From Spongiibacter nanhainus (GTDB lineage: Bacteria; Pseudomonadota; Gammaproteobacteria; Pseudomonadales; Spongiibacteraceae), in contig NZ_CP066167.1 in assembly GCF_016132545.1 (NCBI RefSeq), positions 3,346,001 to 3,410,000 of the forward strand: a stretch of 64,000 nucleotides of DNA, given 5' to 3'. Below the pieces are notes generated by a model. It was not told where the DNA came from, made no database searches, and saw only the letters and a list, made by a program, of their open reading frames with translations. Both the position numbers and the translations under genes were made by a program. Positions 9,984 through 22,221 of the stretch are shown piece after piece (positions within the stretch are counted from its first letter, which is position 1; each line of letters begins with the position of its first letter).

Positions 9984-10415
9984 TCAGGGCATATCGCTGG
10001 CTGGCACGTCCTCGCTGTTTTCTGAGGGCATGGCGTCTCCACCAACCGAAGGCATATCAGTGTCAGCACTACTGCCACCGACAGCCGGCATATCGGCTGA
10101 ACCTGCACCCTCACTGGGGACCGGCGCGATGTCGCGACTTTCCTCTACAACCGGAATATCGATCAAATCGACATCTTCCACCGTCTTTTGTTTGGCCACA
10201 TAGGCCAGTGACAAACTAGTCAGGAAGAACAGGGTTGCAAGGATGGCTGTCGCGCGGGTGAGGACATTACCATTACCCGCGCTACCAAACAATGTTTGGG
10301 ATGCACCGGCACCAAAAGAGGCACCCATTTCGGCACCCTTACCCTGCTGAACCAGTATCAAACCGATAATAGCCAGGGCCGTGATCACATGTATGATGAG
10401 AATTAACTGTTCCAT
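9984..10415 (-). CDS. secG: Preprotein translocase subunit SecG
   Basis: Small inner-membrane subunit of the SecYEG channel. 143 residues. Two transmembrane helices (about 3-23 and 52-72) flank the conserved cytoplasmic loop QQGKGAEMGASFGAGASQTLFG. The C-terminal tail after residue 80 is acidic and Ser/Pro/Gly-rich with repeated DMPxVGG-like units, longer than in E. coli (110 residues) but usual for pseudomonad relatives. The start codon abuts the tpiA stop with no gap, indicating translational coupling. Confidence 0.95.
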   Translation of the reverse strand: MEQLILIIHVITALAIIGLILVQQGKGAEMGASFGAGASQTLFGSAGNGNVLTRATAILATLFFLTSLSLAYVAKQKTVEDVDLIDIPVVEESRDIAPVPSEGAGSADMPAVGGSSADTDMPSVGGDAMPSENSEDVPASDMP

Positions 10416-11171
10416 TTACTCCGCCGCTCTACAAATTGCGGAAAATTCACCGGCATCCAAGGATGCCCCGCCTACCAGCCCGCCATCGATATCGGGCTGG
10501 GCAAATAACTCACCGGCACTGCCGGCCTTGACGCTACCGCCGTACACAATACGCACCGTAGCCGCTATTTCTTCTGACTGCTTCGCCAGGCTAGCGCGAA
10601 TAAATGCGTGCACTTCCTGGGCCTGGGCCGGAGTCGCCGTCTTGCCAGTGCCAATGGCCCACACCGGCTCATACGCCACCACGATACTGCCAAGCTGCTG
10701 TGTCGACAAAACCTTGATCACCGCGGTGAGCTGCTCGCCAACCACATCCAAGGTATTACCAGCATCCCGCTGAGCTTCGTTCTCCCCCACGCACACCAGA
10801 GGAGTTAGGCCGGCCTCAATCGCGGCCTTGGCGCGCTGCGCCACCAGAGCACTGCTTTCACCATAAAGCTCACGGCGCTCAGAGTGACCCACTATGACAT
10901 AGCGGCAACCCATGTCCCGTAGCATTTCAGCAGAGACTTCGCCGGTAAAGGCGCCGTCTTTGCTTTGGTCGCAAACATTTTGCGCCCCCACCGCTACCGG
11001 TGCTCCCTGCAACTCCCGGCTGACCAAATCGATATAAATGGCCGGCGGAAAAACGGCAATATCTGCACCTGGCTCGGCGGGTAGCTGTGTTTTCAAACCG
11101 GCCAACAGCTCTACCACAGCGTCCCGACGCCCGTGCATTTTCCAGTTGCCGGCTATCAAATAGCTCCGCAT
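10416..11171 (-). CDS. tpiA: Triose-phosphate isomerase
   Basis: Interconverts dihydroxyacetone phosphate and glyceraldehyde 3-phosphate in glycolysis/gluconeogenesis. 251 residues, a single TIM barrel. Catalytic histidine in YVIVGHSERR (about residue 95), catalytic glutamate in VAYEPVWAIGTG (about 167), phosphate-binding loop YGGSVKAGSAGEL and GGASLDAGEF at the C-terminus, N-terminal GNWKMHG. 142 nt separate it from glmM, so it may have its own promoter. secG follows without a gap. Confidence 0.98.
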   Translation of the reverse strand: MRSYLIAGNWKMHGRRDAVVELLAGLKTQLPAEPGADIAVFPPAIYIDLVSRELQGAPVAVGAQNVCDQSKDGAFTGEVSAEMLRDMGCRYVIVGHSERRELYGESSALVAQRAKAAIEAGLTPLVCVGENEAQRDAGNTLDVVGEQLTAVIKVLSTQQLGSIVVAYEPVWAIGTGKTATPAQAQEVHAFIRASLAKQSEEIAATVRIVYGGSVKAGSAGELFAQPDIDGGLVGGASLDAGEFSAICRAAE

Positions 11172-11313
11172 GGCGTTTCCTTAAATCACAACTTAGATGA
11201 CAACGTGTGACGCCACTCGGCGCACCAGAAACAGGGCCAAGCGCAAAATGGGCGCCAATCTTACATAAAGCCCTGATCACATACAAGGCGAGACATGAAC
11301 AACGCAGTAAGCA

Positions 11314-12648
11314 TTAACCGGCCAGGGACTGCACCTGCTCTGCCAGTTGACGGCACAGCTCGGTAACTTGCTGACGATCGTCGCCTTCCACCATAACCCG
11401 AATCAGCGGCTCGGTTCCCGACGCCCGCAGCAAGACCCGGCCGCGCGCGCCCAACACCGACTCTACTTCGCGCACCTTCGCCTGCAAGGCCTGATCCTCC
11501 AGATCCAGCGGCGCAGCGATACGCACGTTTTCCATAACCTGCGGCAGTTTAGTGACCGGAACGCGCAGTGACGCCAGCGACGCATTGGCGCCAATGATCG
11601 CCCGGAGCACTTGCAATGCGGCGACGATGCCATCACCGGTGGAGCTAACATCGGCGCAGATAATATGGCCGGAATTTTCACCACCCAGCGCCCAGCCCCG
11701 CCGACTCATTTCCTCTTTAACGTAGCGATCGCCAACTTTGGCGCGACAAAAAGGCACATCCAGCTCGGCCAATGCCAGCTCGAGACCCAGGTTGGACATG
11801 AGTGTTCCAACGACGCCGGCACACTCGCCACGCCGCCGCAGCTGGTCTGCGGCAATGATGTATAGCAGCTCATCGCCGTCCACCAACGATCCGTCCGCAT
11901 CCACAAACAGTACCCGATCACCGTCGCCATCAAAGGCGATTCCCAAGTGGGCCTTTTCCGACAGCACCCGCTCGCGCAAGGCCTCGGTATGAGTAGAGCC
12001 AACATCGGCATTGATATTGAGGCCATTGGGGTTGGCGCCGAGCACCGCGACCTCCGCCCCCAGCTCGGCAAATACCGAGGGAGCAATGTGATACGTGGCA
12101 CCGTGGGCACAGTCCAGAACCAGCTTGAGGCCCTCCAGGGACAGCTCGGTATTGATGGTGGACTTGCAGTATTCAATATAGCGCCCGGCAGCGTCATCGA
12201 TACGGCTCACCTTACCCAACTGGGCGGACTCCACTGTGGTCATCGGCTTATCCAGAGCGGCCTCGATCGCCAACTCAACATTGTCGGCTAGCTTGTTACC
12301 CTCGGCGGAAAAAAACTTGATGCCATTGTCGTAAAACGGATTGTGACTGGCGCTAATCACAATGCCCGCCTTGGCTTTAAAGGTACGGGTCAGATACGCA
12401 ATGGCGGGAGTGGGCATCGGGCCCAGCAAGCGCACATCTACCCCGGCGGCCACCAAACCCGCCTCCAGCGCCGACTCAAACATATAGCCGGAGATGCGGG
12501 TATCCTTGCCGATCAATACTTTACTGCGCCCTTCCCGGGCCAACACTTGGCCTACGGCCCAGCCCAGCTTTAAGACAAAATCTGGGGTAATAGGCGCTTC
12601 ACCCACCCTCCCCCGGACACCGTCGGTGCCAAAATACTTTCTGGTCAT
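11314..12648 (-). CDS. glmM: Phosphoglucosamine mutase
   Basis: Converts glucosamine 6-phosphate to glucosamine 1-phosphate for UDP-GlcNAc synthesis (peptidoglycan, LPS). 444 residues, usual length. N-terminal [12 protein letters not shown], phosphoserine loop [17 protein letters not shown] (Ser about 101), metal-binding [12 protein letters not shown], sugar-binding GGENSGHI, and C-terminal phosphate-binding [12 protein letters not shown]. Overlaps the folP stop by four bases (ATGA), the conserved ftsH-folP-glmM order. Confidence 0.98.
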   Translation of the reverse strand: MTRKYFGTDGVRGRVGEAPITPDFVLKLGWAVGQVLAREGRSKVLIGKDTRISGYMFESALEAGLVAAGVDVRLLGPMPTPAIAYLTRTFKAKAGIVISASHNPFYDNGIKFFSAEGNKLADNVELAIEAALDKPMTTVESAQLGKVSRIDDAAGRYIEYCKSTINTELSLEGLKLVLDCAHGATYHIAPSVFAELGAEVAVLGANPNGLNINADVGSTHTEALRERVLSEKAHLGIAFDGDGDRVLFVDADGSLVDGDELLYIIAADQLRRRGECAGVVGTLMSNLGLELALAELDVPFCRAKVGDRYVKEEMSRRGWALGGENSGHIICADVSSTGDGIVAALQVLRAIIGANASLASLRVPVTKLPQVMENVRIAAPLDLEDQALQAKVREVESVLGARGRVLLRASGTEPLIRVMVEGDDRQQVTELCRQLAEQVQSLAG

Positions 12649-13526
12649 GCTTGATCTTTCTCTTTTTTCAGGGCGGCCACCATGGCCAGCGCATCGGCGG
12701 TTTCGCGCACATCGTGGACCCGCAATATCGCAGCACCGCGCTCCGCCGCCAGCGCCGCCATCGTCACACTGGCCGCCATGCGCTGATCAACATCGCGCCC
12801 GGTTACGGCACCCAGCATGGACTTTCTCGACACCCCCACCAGCAGGGGGTAGCCGGTTTCAGCCAAGTGCGGCAGTGCATTAAACAGCTGCAGATTGTGG
12901 CTAAGGCTTTTGCCAAAGCCAAACCCCGGGTCCCATAGAATGTGATTATCCAGCAGCCCCGCCTCTCGACATGCCGCACTGCGCTCGGCCAGAAAAGCCT
13001 TAACTTCGGCGACAATATCGCGGTATTCCGGTTTCTGCTGCATGGATGCAGGCTCTCCCTGCATATGCATCAAGCAGACCGGCACGCCGCAGTCAGCGGC
13101 GGCGGCGAGGGCTCCGTCGCGTCGCAGAGCCCGCACATCATTCAGCATGCCGGCCCCCAAATCGACTGCCCCGCGCATCACCTCGGGGGAGCTGGTATCC
13201 ACCGAAATCACCACATCAAAGCGGGCGGCGACCGCTTCAACCACCGGCAGCACACGATCGCACTCTTCCTGCTGGCTGACCGGACTGGCGCCTGGCCGGG
13301 TGGACTCACCACCGATATCGATCAGCGTCGCGCCATCGGCAAGCGCGCCTTCAACAGCGGCAAGGATTGAGTCGAGGTTGAGGGACGTGCCGGCGTAGAA
13401 CTGCCCACCATCAGAAAAGGAGTCGGGAGTGACATTCATCACCGCCATAACCTGCGGCGATGAGATATCCAAAACGCGACCGCCACAGCGAAGCTGTGGC
13501 GGTGGGGAAGATTTGTGATGAGCCAT
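12645..13526 (-). CDS. folP: Dihydropteroate synthase
   Basis: Condenses p-aminobenzoate with dihydropterin pyrophosphate in folate synthesis; the sulfonamide target. 293 residues from the ATG at 13526 (MAHHKSSPP). An in-frame open extension of 61 codons exists upstream but would run into ftsH, so it was not used. Motifs: [12 protein letters not shown] (PABA/pterin loop), [22 protein letters not shown], and the barrel end [10 protein letters not shown]. The eight bases between ftsH stop and folP start and the ATGA overlap with glmM show tight coupling. Confidence 0.96.
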   Translation of the reverse strand: MAHHKSSPPPQLRCGGRVLDISSPQVMAVMNVTPDSFSDGGQFYAGTSLNLDSILAAVEGALADGATLIDIGGESTRPGASPVSQQEECDRVLPVVEAVAARFDVVISVDTSSPEVMRGAVDLGAGMLNDVRALRRDGALAAAADCGVPVCLMHMQGEPASMQQKPEYRDIVAEVKAFLAERSAACREAGLLDNHILWDPGFGFGKSLSHNLQLFNALPHLAETGYPLLVGVSRKSMLGAVTGRDVDQRMAASVTMAALAAERGAAILRVHDVRETADALAMVAALKKEKDQA

Positions 13527-13533
13527 ACTGGGG

Positions 13534-15486
<1,953 letters not shown>

Positions 15487-15611
15487 ATCGTTCAAAAAAC
15501 CGATCCTCTCGAAGCCTGGAATAACGGGGCGAGTCGCCAGTGACGCCATTGCCAGAAAATTAGACCCACTCTACTACAGAAAAGTCCCCCCCACCATGAC
15601 AGCGGCGGGGC

Positions 15612-15881
15612 TAGGGCCTGCTCGCACTAATAGCGTTTCGCCTGCTGGCGGTCATTTTTGCCTCCAGCTAGGCGGAGGAAGCGCAGTTTGGTCATTCCAA
15701 ATAAGCGACCGACAACAACGCTGGGGGCAAAAATGGCCCCAGCCCTTCGGGTTGTGGCTAAAAACCCACCACTCTTCGTTGTTCGTCGTTCATTTGGAAT
15801 GACCAAACTTCTCTTCTCACGCCTTGATTGGCGGATTTTTAGCCACAACAGGCACAACGCTATTAGTGCGAGCAGGCCCTA
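15612..15881. mobile_element. MITE-like foldback element between rlmE and ftsH
   Basis: Perfect 24-bp terminal inverted repeats start TAGGGCCTGCTCGCACTAAT at 15612 and end at 15881. A second perfect 18-bp inverted pair lies inside (15689-15706 and 15792-15809, AGTTTGGTCATTCCAAAT), and the arms between them are imperfectly complementary, so nearly the whole 270 bp can fold into one hairpin. There is no transposase. The outer TA at each end could be a TA target duplication, as for IS630/Tc1-type MITEs (inference). It ends 2 nt before the last base of the rlmE stop codon. Confidence 0.75.
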
Positions 15882-15883
15882 TT

Positions 15884-16507
15884 TCACCCCTTCAGGCCAC
15901 GGCCCAAGAGGTACACTTCCCGCGAGCGGGGCCGCGAAGCAGCGGGTTTGCGGGTGATTACCTTGTCAAAGTGCGCCTTTAGAGTGCGAAAGTACTCGTC
16001 AAAGCCCTCCCCTTGAAAAATCTTGGTGACAAAATCACCGCCGGGGCGCAGCACTTGCTGGGCCATATCCAGTGCCAGCTCGCAGAGGTACATAGAGCGC
16101 GGCTGATCCACATCCTTCATACCACTCATATTGGGGGCCATATCGGAAATAACAAGGTCAACCGGCTGCCCGCCCAGTGCCGCCATCAAGCTGTCGAAGA
16201 CAGCCTGTTCGGTAAAATCCCCCTGAATAAATTCCACATCTGCCAGAGTATCCATAGGCAGAATGTCTGAGGCCACCACCCGGCCCCGAGTCCCGACGAT
16301 CTGCGCGGTCACCTGGGACCACCCACCCGGTGCCGACCCTAAGTCTACGACGCACATCCCCGGCTTGATCAGGCGATCTTTTTCCTGAATTTCCAGCAAC
16401 TTATAGCATGCACGGGAGCGGTAGCCCTCTTTTTGAGCGCGCTTTACGTACTGGTCGTCAAAATGTTCTTTTAACCAGGCGCCGCTGGATGATGAGCGCT
16501 TTGCCAA
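15884..16507 (-). CDS. rlmE: 23S rRNA 2'-O-ribose U2552 methyltransferase
   Basis: Heat-shock methyltransferase (RrmJ/FtsJ) that methylates U2552 in the ribosomal A-loop. 207 residues, standard length. SAM-binding motif [14 protein letters not shown] (about residues 50-63), DILPMD, catalytic-region [11 protein letters not shown] with the K-D-K-E tetrad partners visible (Lys in [11 protein letters not shown], Asp in SDMAPN, Lys in FVTKIFQG, Glu in SREVYLL). The neighbour ftsH is usual, but the two are separated by the foldback element, which may change cotranscription. Confidence 0.97.
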   Translation of the reverse strand: MAKRSSSSGAWLKEHFDDQYVKRAQKEGYRSRACYKLLEIQEKDRLIKPGMCVVDLGSAPGGWSQVTAQIVGTRGRVVASDILPMDTLADVEFIQGDFTEQAVFDSLMAALGGQPVDLVISDMAPNMSGMKDVDQPRSMYLCELALDMAQQVLRPGGDFVTKIFQGEGFDEYFRTLKAHFDKVITRKPAASRPRSREVYLLGRGLKG

Positions 16508-16576
16508 TTCGGGTCTCCTAATCGATATTCAGTGCGCGTTGCCCGTTGCGGGCGTTTGCTGTCGTATCTCGCGCCC

Positions 16577-16597
16577 ATTATACCTTTCCCGTACAAT
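16577..16597. promoter_or_regulatory. Facing -10 elements of rlmE (-) and yhbY (+)
   Basis: A perfect TATAAT on the minus strand (16577-16582) and TACAAT on the plus strand (16592-16597) lie 9 nt apart in the 132-nt divergent spacer. Neither has a good -35, so they are candidates only. If both are used the two promoters overlap and would compete. Confidence 0.35.
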
Positions 16598-16639
16598 AGC
16601 GCGCCCATTGGACCTTAGACGAACCAGAGACGCCCCATC

Positions 16640-16951
16640 ATGCCTCCATTGACCGCCAGCGACAAAAAGCAACTGCGCAGTATCGGCCACAAGCTGCACC
16701 CCATCGTCACCCTAGGCGACAAAGGGCTCAGCGAAGGCGTGGCTCAAGAACTGGAGCGGGCGCTGGAGGATCATGAATTGATCAAAGTCAAGGTCAATGC
16801 GGGCGATCCCGGCGAGCGGCGGGAATTGATTGACGCGCTGTGCGAGGGCGCCGGCGCTGAGCTGGTGCAGGCCATCGGTAAAATCGCCCTGCTTTACCGC
16901 CCGGCCAAAAAGCCGGACCCCAGACTGTCCAACCTGCTGCGACCCCTGTAA
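16640..16951 (+). CDS. yhbY: Ribosome assembly RNA-binding protein YhbY (CRM domain)
   Basis: Small CRM-domain protein that associates with pre-50S ribosomal particles. 103 residues, one CRM fold. LTASDKKQLRSIGHKLHPIV and the GDKG loop (the CRM GxxG motif, about residue 29) followed by IKVKVN are typical; the C-terminal ELVQAIGKIALLYRPAKKP is the conserved end. It is divergent from rlmE and convergent with greA, the conserved gammaproteobacterial neighbourhood. Confidence 0.95.
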   Translation: MPPLTASDKKQLRSIGHKLHPIVTLGDKGLSEGVAQELERALEDHELIKVKVNAGDPGERRELIDALCEGAGAELVQAIGKIALLYRPAKKPDPRLSNLLRPL

Positions 16952-16979
16952 TGCGGCGTCGCTGCAGGCTGCCTGGACA

Positions 16980-17465
16980 CTACTCTTCCAGGTGTTGCAC
17001 CTGATCGATTTCGTACTCGATATTACCGCCGGGCGCCGCCACCAGCGCCACATCGCCCTCTTCTTTGCCGATCAAGGCGCGGGCAATGGGTGAGGTAACG
17101 GAGATTTTGCCGGCTTTCACATCGGCTTCATCTTCGCCGACGATGCGATAGGTCACTTCCTCGTCAGACTCGCAATTGATCAGAGTCACGGTGGCCCCAA
17201 AAATCACTTTGCCGGTACAGGGGATCTTGGTGACGTCGATCACCCGCACATTGGCGAGTTTGGATTCAATTTCCTGAATCCGTCCCTCGCAAAAGCCCTG
17301 TTGTTCCCGGGCGGCGTGGTATTCGGCGTTTTCCTTTAAATCTCCGTGCTCCCGGGCCTCGGCAATCGCCTGAGTGATACGGGGTCGCTCCACGGATTTC
17401 AGTTGTTTCAGCTCGGCCCGCAAGGCTTGCTCGCCGGCCACAGTCATCGGTGTTTGGTCGCTCAT
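16980..17465 (-). CDS. greA: Transcription elongation factor GreA
   Basis: Stimulates RNA polymerase to cleave backtracked transcripts. 161 residues. The N-terminal coiled-coil (residues 1-75; [34 protein letters not shown] with the acidic tip) and C-terminal FKBP-like domain ([20 protein letters not shown]) are complete. Its start overlaps the carB stop by four bases, so greA is the last gene of a carA-carB-greA unit, as described for Pseudomonas. Confidence 0.97.
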   Translation of the reverse strand: MSDQTPMTVAGEQALRAELKQLKSVERPRITQAIAEAREHGDLKENAEYHAAREQQGFCEGRIQEIESKLANVRVIDVTKIPCTGKVIFGATVTLINCESDEEVTYRIVGEDEADVKAGKISVTSPIARALIGKEEGDVALVAAPGGNIEYEIDQVQHLEE

Positions 17466-20400
17466 TGCACTAAATCCTCATGCACGTCCTGCAAACGACG
17501 TACCGTTTTTTCTTCTCCGAATGTGAGGGCCTGACAGATTGCTTCGGCGCCAGCCAGGGTGGTGGTGTAGCTGACTTTGCTGGCCAAGGCACTGCGGCGG
17601 ATCAGGGACGAGTCCGCGATGGCCTGCTTGCCCTCGGTGGTGTTGACGATGAGGTCGATCTCGCCGTTTTTTACCATATCAACGATATGGGGGCGACCCT
17701 CTAAGACCTTGTTAACACGCTGACATTTCAGGCCGGCCTCGGTCAAGACCTTATGGGTACCGCGGGTCGCGCAGAGCTCAAAGCCCAACGCGGTTAACTG
17801 CCTCGCCACATCCACCGCACCGGCCTTGTCGGGGTCACGCACACTGAGGAAGGCTTTCCCGCTGGTTGGGAAGACCTCACCCGCGCCCCGGGCGGCTTTG
17901 GAGAAGGCCTCGGCAAAGCTTTCGCCCAAGCCCATCACCTCACCAGTGGATTTCATTTCCGGGCCGAGAATCGGGTCGACACCGGGGAATTTATTGAAGG
18001 GGAAGACCGCCTCCTTGACCGAAAAGAACTTGGGAATACGCTCTTCGGTAAAGTTTTGCTCCGCGAGGCTGGTGCCAGCCATACAGCGGGCCGCCACTTT
18101 GGCCAGGGACGTGCCGATACATTTGGACACAAAAGGCACGGTGCGGGACGCCCTGGGATTAACCTCGATGACGTAAATCTCGCCATCCTGAACCGCCAGC
18201 TGGACGTTCATCAGCCCCACAACACCCAGCTCCAGCGCCATGCGACGAACCATCTCCCGCATGCGGTCCTGCACGTCGGCATCCAGCGAATAGGGCGGCA
18301 GAGAACACGCCGAGTCCCCGGAGTGAACCCCGGCCTGCTCAATGTGCTGCATGATGGCGCCAATCACCACATTCTTGCCGTCCGACACAGCATCGAGGTC
18401 CACCTCTACAGCCGCGCTGAGGAAGTGGTCGAGCAGCACCGGCGACTCGTTGGAGACCTTGACGGCTTCGCGCATATAGCGCTCCAGTTCTTCCTCTTTG
18501 TAGACAATCTCCATGGCCCGGCCACCCAACACATAGGAGGGCCGCACCACCAGCGGATAGCCAATGCGGGCTGCGGCTGCCAGTGCTGCCTCTTCGCTGC
18601 GCACGGTGGTATTGGGGGGCTGCTTGAGGTCCAGGCGCTCAATCATCTGCTGGAAGCGCTCCCGGTCCTCAGCCCGGTCAATGGCCTCTGGGCTGGTGCC
18701 GATAATGGGTACACCAGCGGCCTCCAAATCTCGCGCCAGCTTCAGCGGCGTCTGCCCACCAAACTGCACAATGACGCCCTTGGGCTTTTCTTTGTCGACG
18801 ATTTCAAACACGTCTTCCAGGGTTACCGGCTCAAAATAGAGGCGGTCAGAGATATCGTAATCGGTGGACACGGTCTCCGGGTTACAGTTGACCATGATGG
18901 TCTCGTAGCCGTCTTCACGCATTGCCAGGGCGGCGTGCACACAGCAGTAGTCAAACTCGATGCCCTGACCAATCCGGTTGGGGCCACCGCCGATCACCAG
19001 AATCTTCTGCTTATCTGAAGGCTGGGCTTCGCACTCCTCCTCGTAGGTGGAGTACATGTAAGCGGTAGAGGTCGCAAACTCCGCCGCACAAGTATCGACC
19101 CGCTTGTACACCGGGCGCACTCCCAGTTCGTGGCGACGGCGGCGCAACTGACGCTCGCTGACCGCCAGCAACACTGCCAGGCGCTGATCAGAGAAGCCTT
19201 TGCGCTTGAGGCGCCACATCATGTCCCGGTCGATTTCCGACAGGGCCAGGGTTTTCAGGGAGTTTTCCGACTTAATAATGTCTTCAATCTGCACCAGGAA
19301 CCAGCGGTCAATCTTGCTGTGCTCAAATACGTCGTCCACAGACATACCGGCGCGGAAAGCGTCAGCCACATACCAGATGCGCTCGGGGCCCGGGTTGGTC
19401 AACTCACCGATCAACACATCCCGGGCATCGCTGCGATCAGTATCGATTTTGTGCTCAAAGCCAGCCGAGCCCACTTCCAGGCCCCGCAGCGCTTTTTGCA
19501 TCGACTCTTGGAAGGTGCGGCCAATGGCCATCACTTCACCGACGGACTTCATCTGGGTGTGGAGCTTGGTCTGGGCCTCGCCAAACTTTTCGAAAGTGAA
19601 GCGCGGCACCTTGGTGACCACGTAGTCGATGCTGGGCTCAAACGACGCGGGCGTGGCGCCGCCAGTAATGTCGTTTTGCAACTCATCCAGGGTATAACCT
19701 ACCGCCAGCTTGGCGGCGACTTTGGCAATGGGAAAACCGGTGGCCTTGGAGGCCAGTGCCGATGACCGGGATACCCGGGGGTTCATCTCGATCACCACCA
19801 AACGACCATCGTCGGGGTTCATACCAAACTGCACATTGGAGCCACCGGTCTCTACACCGATCTCACGCAGGACTGCACAAGAGGCGTCCCGCATGATTTG
19901 GTATTCCTTGTCGGTCAGGGTCTGGGCCGGAGCAACTGTGATGGAGTCGCCGGTGTGAACCCCCATCGGGTCAAAGTTCTCAATGGCGCAAATGATGATG
20001 CAGTTGTCGTTTTTGTCCCGCACCACTTCCATCTCGAACTCTTTCCAGCCGATCAGGCTTTCGTCGATCAGCAGTTCGTTAGTGGGGGACAGGTCGAGAC
20101 CCCGGGTACAGATCTCGACAAACTCTTCCTTGTTGTAGGCAATACCGCCACCGGAGCCGCCCATGGTGAACGAGGGGCGGATAATCGCGGGGAAGCCAAT
20201 GGAGTCCAGCACCTGCAGCGCCTCTTCCATGCTGTGGGCAATGGCAGCGCGGGGTGTTTCCAAGCCGATGCGTTTCATGGCCTGGTCGAACAGATGGCGG
20301 TCTTCGGCTTTATCGATGGCCTCTTTGTTGGCGCCGATCATCTCCACGCCGTATTTGGCCAACACCCCTTCCCGATCCAGATCCAGCGCGCAGTTCAGTG

Positions 20401-20683
20401 CGGTCTGCCCGCCCATGGTGGGCAGCAGTGCATCGGGGCGCTCTTTCTCAATGATCTTGGCCACGGTCTCCCATGCCACCGGCTCGATATAGGTGGCATC
20501 CGCCATCGCCGGATCGGTCATGATGGTGGCGGGGTTGGAGTTGACCAGGATGACCCGGAAGCCCTCCTCGCGCAGCGCCTTACAGGCCTGGGCGCCAGAG
20601 TAGTCAAACTCACAGGCCTGACCGATCACAATGGGGCCGGCGCCGAGGATAAGAATGGATTGGATGTCGGTTCTTTTTGGCAT
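17462..20683 (-). CDS. carB: Carbamoyl-phosphate synthase large subunit
   Basis: Makes carbamoyl phosphate from ammonia (delivered by CarA), bicarbonate and two ATP, for arginine and pyrimidine synthesis. 1073 residues, the full length. Two homologous ATP-grasp halves (about 1-400 and 553-935; [10 protein letters not shown] and [13 protein letters not shown] mark the two ATP sites), an oligomerisation domain between, and a C-terminal MGS-like allosteric domain (about 937-1073, site of UMP/ornithine control). [19 protein letters not shown] opens the first half and [16 protein letters not shown] the second. Overlaps greA by 4 nt. Confidence 0.99.
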   Translation of the reverse strand: MPKRTDIQSILILGAGPIVIGQACEFDYSGAQACKALREEGFRVILVNSNPATIMTDPAMADATYIEPVAWETVAKIIEKERPDALLPTMGGQTALNCALDLDREGVLAKYGVEMIGANKEAIDKAEDRHLFDQAMKRIGLETPRAAIAHSMEEALQVLDSIGFPAIIRPSFTMGGSGGGIAYNKEEFVEICTRGLDLSPTNELLIDESLIGWKEFEMEVVRDKNDNCIIICAIENFDPMGVHTGDSITVAPAQTLTDKEYQIMRDASCAVLREIGVETGGSNVQFGMNPDDGRLVVIEMNPRVSRSSALASKATGFPIAKVAAKLAVGYTLDELQNDITGGATPASFEPSIDYVVTKVPRFTFEKFGEAQTKLHTQMKSVGEVMAIGRTFQESMQKALRGLEVGSAGFEHKIDTDRSDARDVLIGELTNPGPERIWYVADAFRAGMSVDDVFEHSKIDRWFLVQIEDIIKSENSLKTLALSEIDRDMMWRLKRKGFSDQRLAVLLAVSERQLRRRRHELGVRPVYKRVDTCAAEFATSTAYMYSTYEEECEAQPSDKQKILVIGGGPNRIGQGIEFDYCCVHAALAMREDGYETIMVNCNPETVSTDYDISDRLYFEPVTLEDVFEIVDKEKPKGVIVQFGGQTPLKLARDLEAAGVPIIGTSPEAIDRAEDRERFQQMIERLDLKQPPNTTVRSEEAALAAAARIGYPLVVRPSYVLGGRAMEIVYKEEELERYMREAVKVSNESPVLLDHFLSAAVEVDLDAVSDGKNVVIGAIMQHIEQAGVHSGDSACSLPPYSLDADVQDRMREMVRRMALELGVVGLMNVQLAVQDGEIYVIEVNPRASRTVPFVSKCIGTSLAKVAARCMAGTSLAEQNFTEERIPKFFSVKEAVFPFNKFPGVDPILGPEMKSTGEVMGLGESFAEAFSKAARGAGEVFPTSGKAFLSVRDPDKAGAVDVARQLTALGFELCATRGTHKVLTEAGLKCQRVNKVLEGRPHIVDMVKNGEIDLIVNTTEGKQAIADSSLIRRSALASKVSYTTTLAGAEAICQALTFGEEKTVRRLQDVHEDLVQ

Positions 20684-20796
20684 AACTAAGTGGTAACCGT
20701 CGAAATCTATACTTCGTTAGTGTTGGACCCAGTACAGGCCGCAGCCTGCGTGTTTTGAGCCTGTGTCACGTCTGGCGCGCGAGGCACCCGACATCC

Positions 20797-20817
20797 CACC
20801 GGCCGCAATGGCCGGTG
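20797..20817 (-). other. GC-rich hairpin between carA and carB
   Basis: CACCGGCC and GGCCGGTG pair perfectly around a 5-nt loop, 14 nt after the carA stop on the minus strand. There is no T-run, so it is more likely an mRNA processing or stability structure than a terminator. Confidence 0.4.
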
Positions 20818-20831
20818 CTGTAGCAATACAA

Positions 20832-21977
20832 CTACGCCGCGCCTTTGCGGGCGTCGATCAGCTCTATAAAGTGATCGAACAGCGGGGCAATATCATGGGG
20901 GCCGGGGCTGGCCTCCGGGTGCCCCTGAAAACCAAAAGCCGGGCGATCGCTGCGATGTACGCCCTGCAGGGAACCGTCGAACAGCGACTTGTGGGTCACC
21001 GTCAGCGTCTCTGGCAGCGTCGCCTCGTCCACCGCAAAGCCGTGGTTTTGGCTGGTGATATGCACCACCTTGGTGGTCAAATCCTGCACCGGGTGGTTGG
21101 CACCGTGGTGGCCGAATTTCATCTTCATGGATTGGGCGCCGGAGGCCAGCGACAACAGCTGATGCCCCAGGCAAATACCGAATACCGGTACACCGCTGTC
21201 GACAATCTCTTTGATCGCCGCAATCGCATAGTCACAGGGCTCCGGATCACCGGGGCCATTGGAGAGGAAAACGCCGTCGGGGTTCATCGCCAACACTTCG
21301 CTGGCCGGGGTTTGCGCTGGCACCACGGTCAGGTCACAGCCGCGGTCCGCCAACATGCGCAGAATATTGCGCTTAACGCCAAAGTCGTAGGCCACCACTT
21401 TGTGGGGCAGTGACGCCGGGTCGTTCTGGCGGTGGCCTTGCCCCAACTCCCAGCTTCCCTCGCTCCAGCGATAGGCTTGCTGGGTCGTGACTTCTTTCGC
21501 CAAATCCATTCCCTTCAGACCGGCAAAGTCCCGGGCCAGCTCGAGGGCTTTGGCCTCGTCGATGTCCCCGGCCATCAGGCAGCCGTTTTGGGCTCCTTTG
21601 TCCCGCAGGATACGGGTCAGGCGGCGGGTATCGATATCGGCAATGCCAATCACGCCCCGAGCCTTGAGGTAGTCGGACAGACTTTGCTCATTGCGGAAGC
21701 TGCTGGCTAATAGAGGCAGATCGCGAATCACCAGGCCGGCGGACCAGATCTCTGCCGCCTCTTCGTCCTCGCTATTGGTGCCGGTGTTGCCGATATGGGG
21801 ATAGGTCAGCGTGACGATCTGACGGGCGTAAGAGGGATCGGTGAGGATCTCCTGATAGCCGGTCATGGCGGTGTTGAAAACCACCTCGCCCACCGAGCTG
21901 CCCTCAGCACCAATGGCAATACCCCTAAAAATGCTGCCGTCTTCAAGGGCAAGGATGGCTGGAACGGTCAAGAGCAC
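20832..21977 (-). CDS. carA: Carbamoyl-phosphate synthase small subunit (glutamine amidotransferase)
   Basis: Hydrolyses glutamine and channels ammonia to CarB. 381 residues. The N-terminal CarA domain ([31 protein letters not shown]) is followed by a class I amidotransferase domain with nucleophile Cys in [11 protein letters not shown] (about 267) and the His/Glu pair in [12 protein letters not shown] (about 350). A GGAGGTG ribosome-binding site precedes the start. The 5' leader has a promoter, small ORF and intrinsic terminator, listed separately. Confidence 0.98.
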   Translation of the reverse strand: MLLTVPAILALEDGSIFRGIAIGAEGSSVGEVVFNTAMTGYQEILTDPSYARQIVTLTYPHIGNTGTNSEDEEAAEIWSAGLVIRDLPLLASSFRNEQSLSDYLKARGVIGIADIDTRRLTRILRDKGAQNGCLMAGDIDEAKALELARDFAGLKGMDLAKEVTTQQAYRWSEGSWELGQGHRQNDPASLPHKVVAYDFGVKRNILRMLADRGCDLTVVPAQTPASEVLAMNPDGVFLSNGPGDPEPCDYAIAAIKEIVDSGVPVFGICLGHQLLSLASGAQSMKMKFGHHGANHPVQDLTTKVVHITSQNHGFAVDEATLPETLTVTHKSLFDGSLQGVHRSDRPAFGFQGHPEASPGPHDIAPLFDHFIELIDARKGAA

Positions 21978-22004
21978 CTCCTGGATCAGACTTGCGGCCG
22001 AGAG

Positions 22005-22091
22005 TCACCGCCGGCATGAGATCCGGAAACAGCAACTAAGGAACCACTGAGGAAAATACGCGTGCAAAAAAGCGAGATGAAATTGCTTCAC
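22005..22091 (-). CDS. Candidate carA leader peptide (28 codons)
   Basis: Small GTG-initiated frame (MKQFHLAFLHAYF...CRR) preceded by AGGAG four bases upstream and ending 28 nt before carA. It starts inside the 5' arm of the leader terminator and reads across it. It is rich in U-containing Phe, Leu and Tyr codons near the terminator and has Arg codons at its end. Coding status is inferred from position and the ribosome-binding site only. A second 14-codon GTG frame just upstream ends where this one starts. Confidence 0.4.
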   Translation of the reverse strand: MKQFHLAFLHAYFPQWFLSCCFRISCRR

Positions 22092-22097
22092 CTCGCT
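22066..22097 (-). terminator. Intrinsic terminator in the carA leader (attenuator candidate)
   Basis: AGCGAGGTGAA and TTCATCTCGCT form an 11-bp stem (one G-U pair) with loop GCAAT, followed by six T on the minus strand. It lies downstream of a promoter-like sequence and upstream of carA, so it would terminate carA transcripts unless prevented. Confidence 0.75.
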
Positions 22098-22148
22098 CCT
22101 TGCGGGGTTGCGGGGCAGATGACGCCCGGCACCCAAATCTGAGGCGGA

Positions 22149-22178
22149 ATTTTACGCAAAGGTGCCGGGTAAAGTCCA
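22149..22178 (-). promoter_or_regulatory. Candidate sigma70 promoter of carA
   Basis: TGGACT, 18-nt spacer, TAAAAT on the minus strand, just after the end of the thioesterase gene and about 55 nt before the leader terminator. Confidence 0.5.
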
Positions 22179-22221
22179 CCTGATATGAGGGCCAGCTGGC
22201 ATTATTTACCCTCTGCGCCCC

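Noticed and set aside
15627-15957. Open frames on both strands of the foldback element
   Set aside because: Both strands give the same RSLVIPN-type peptide, which is explained by the palindromic repeat rather than coding.
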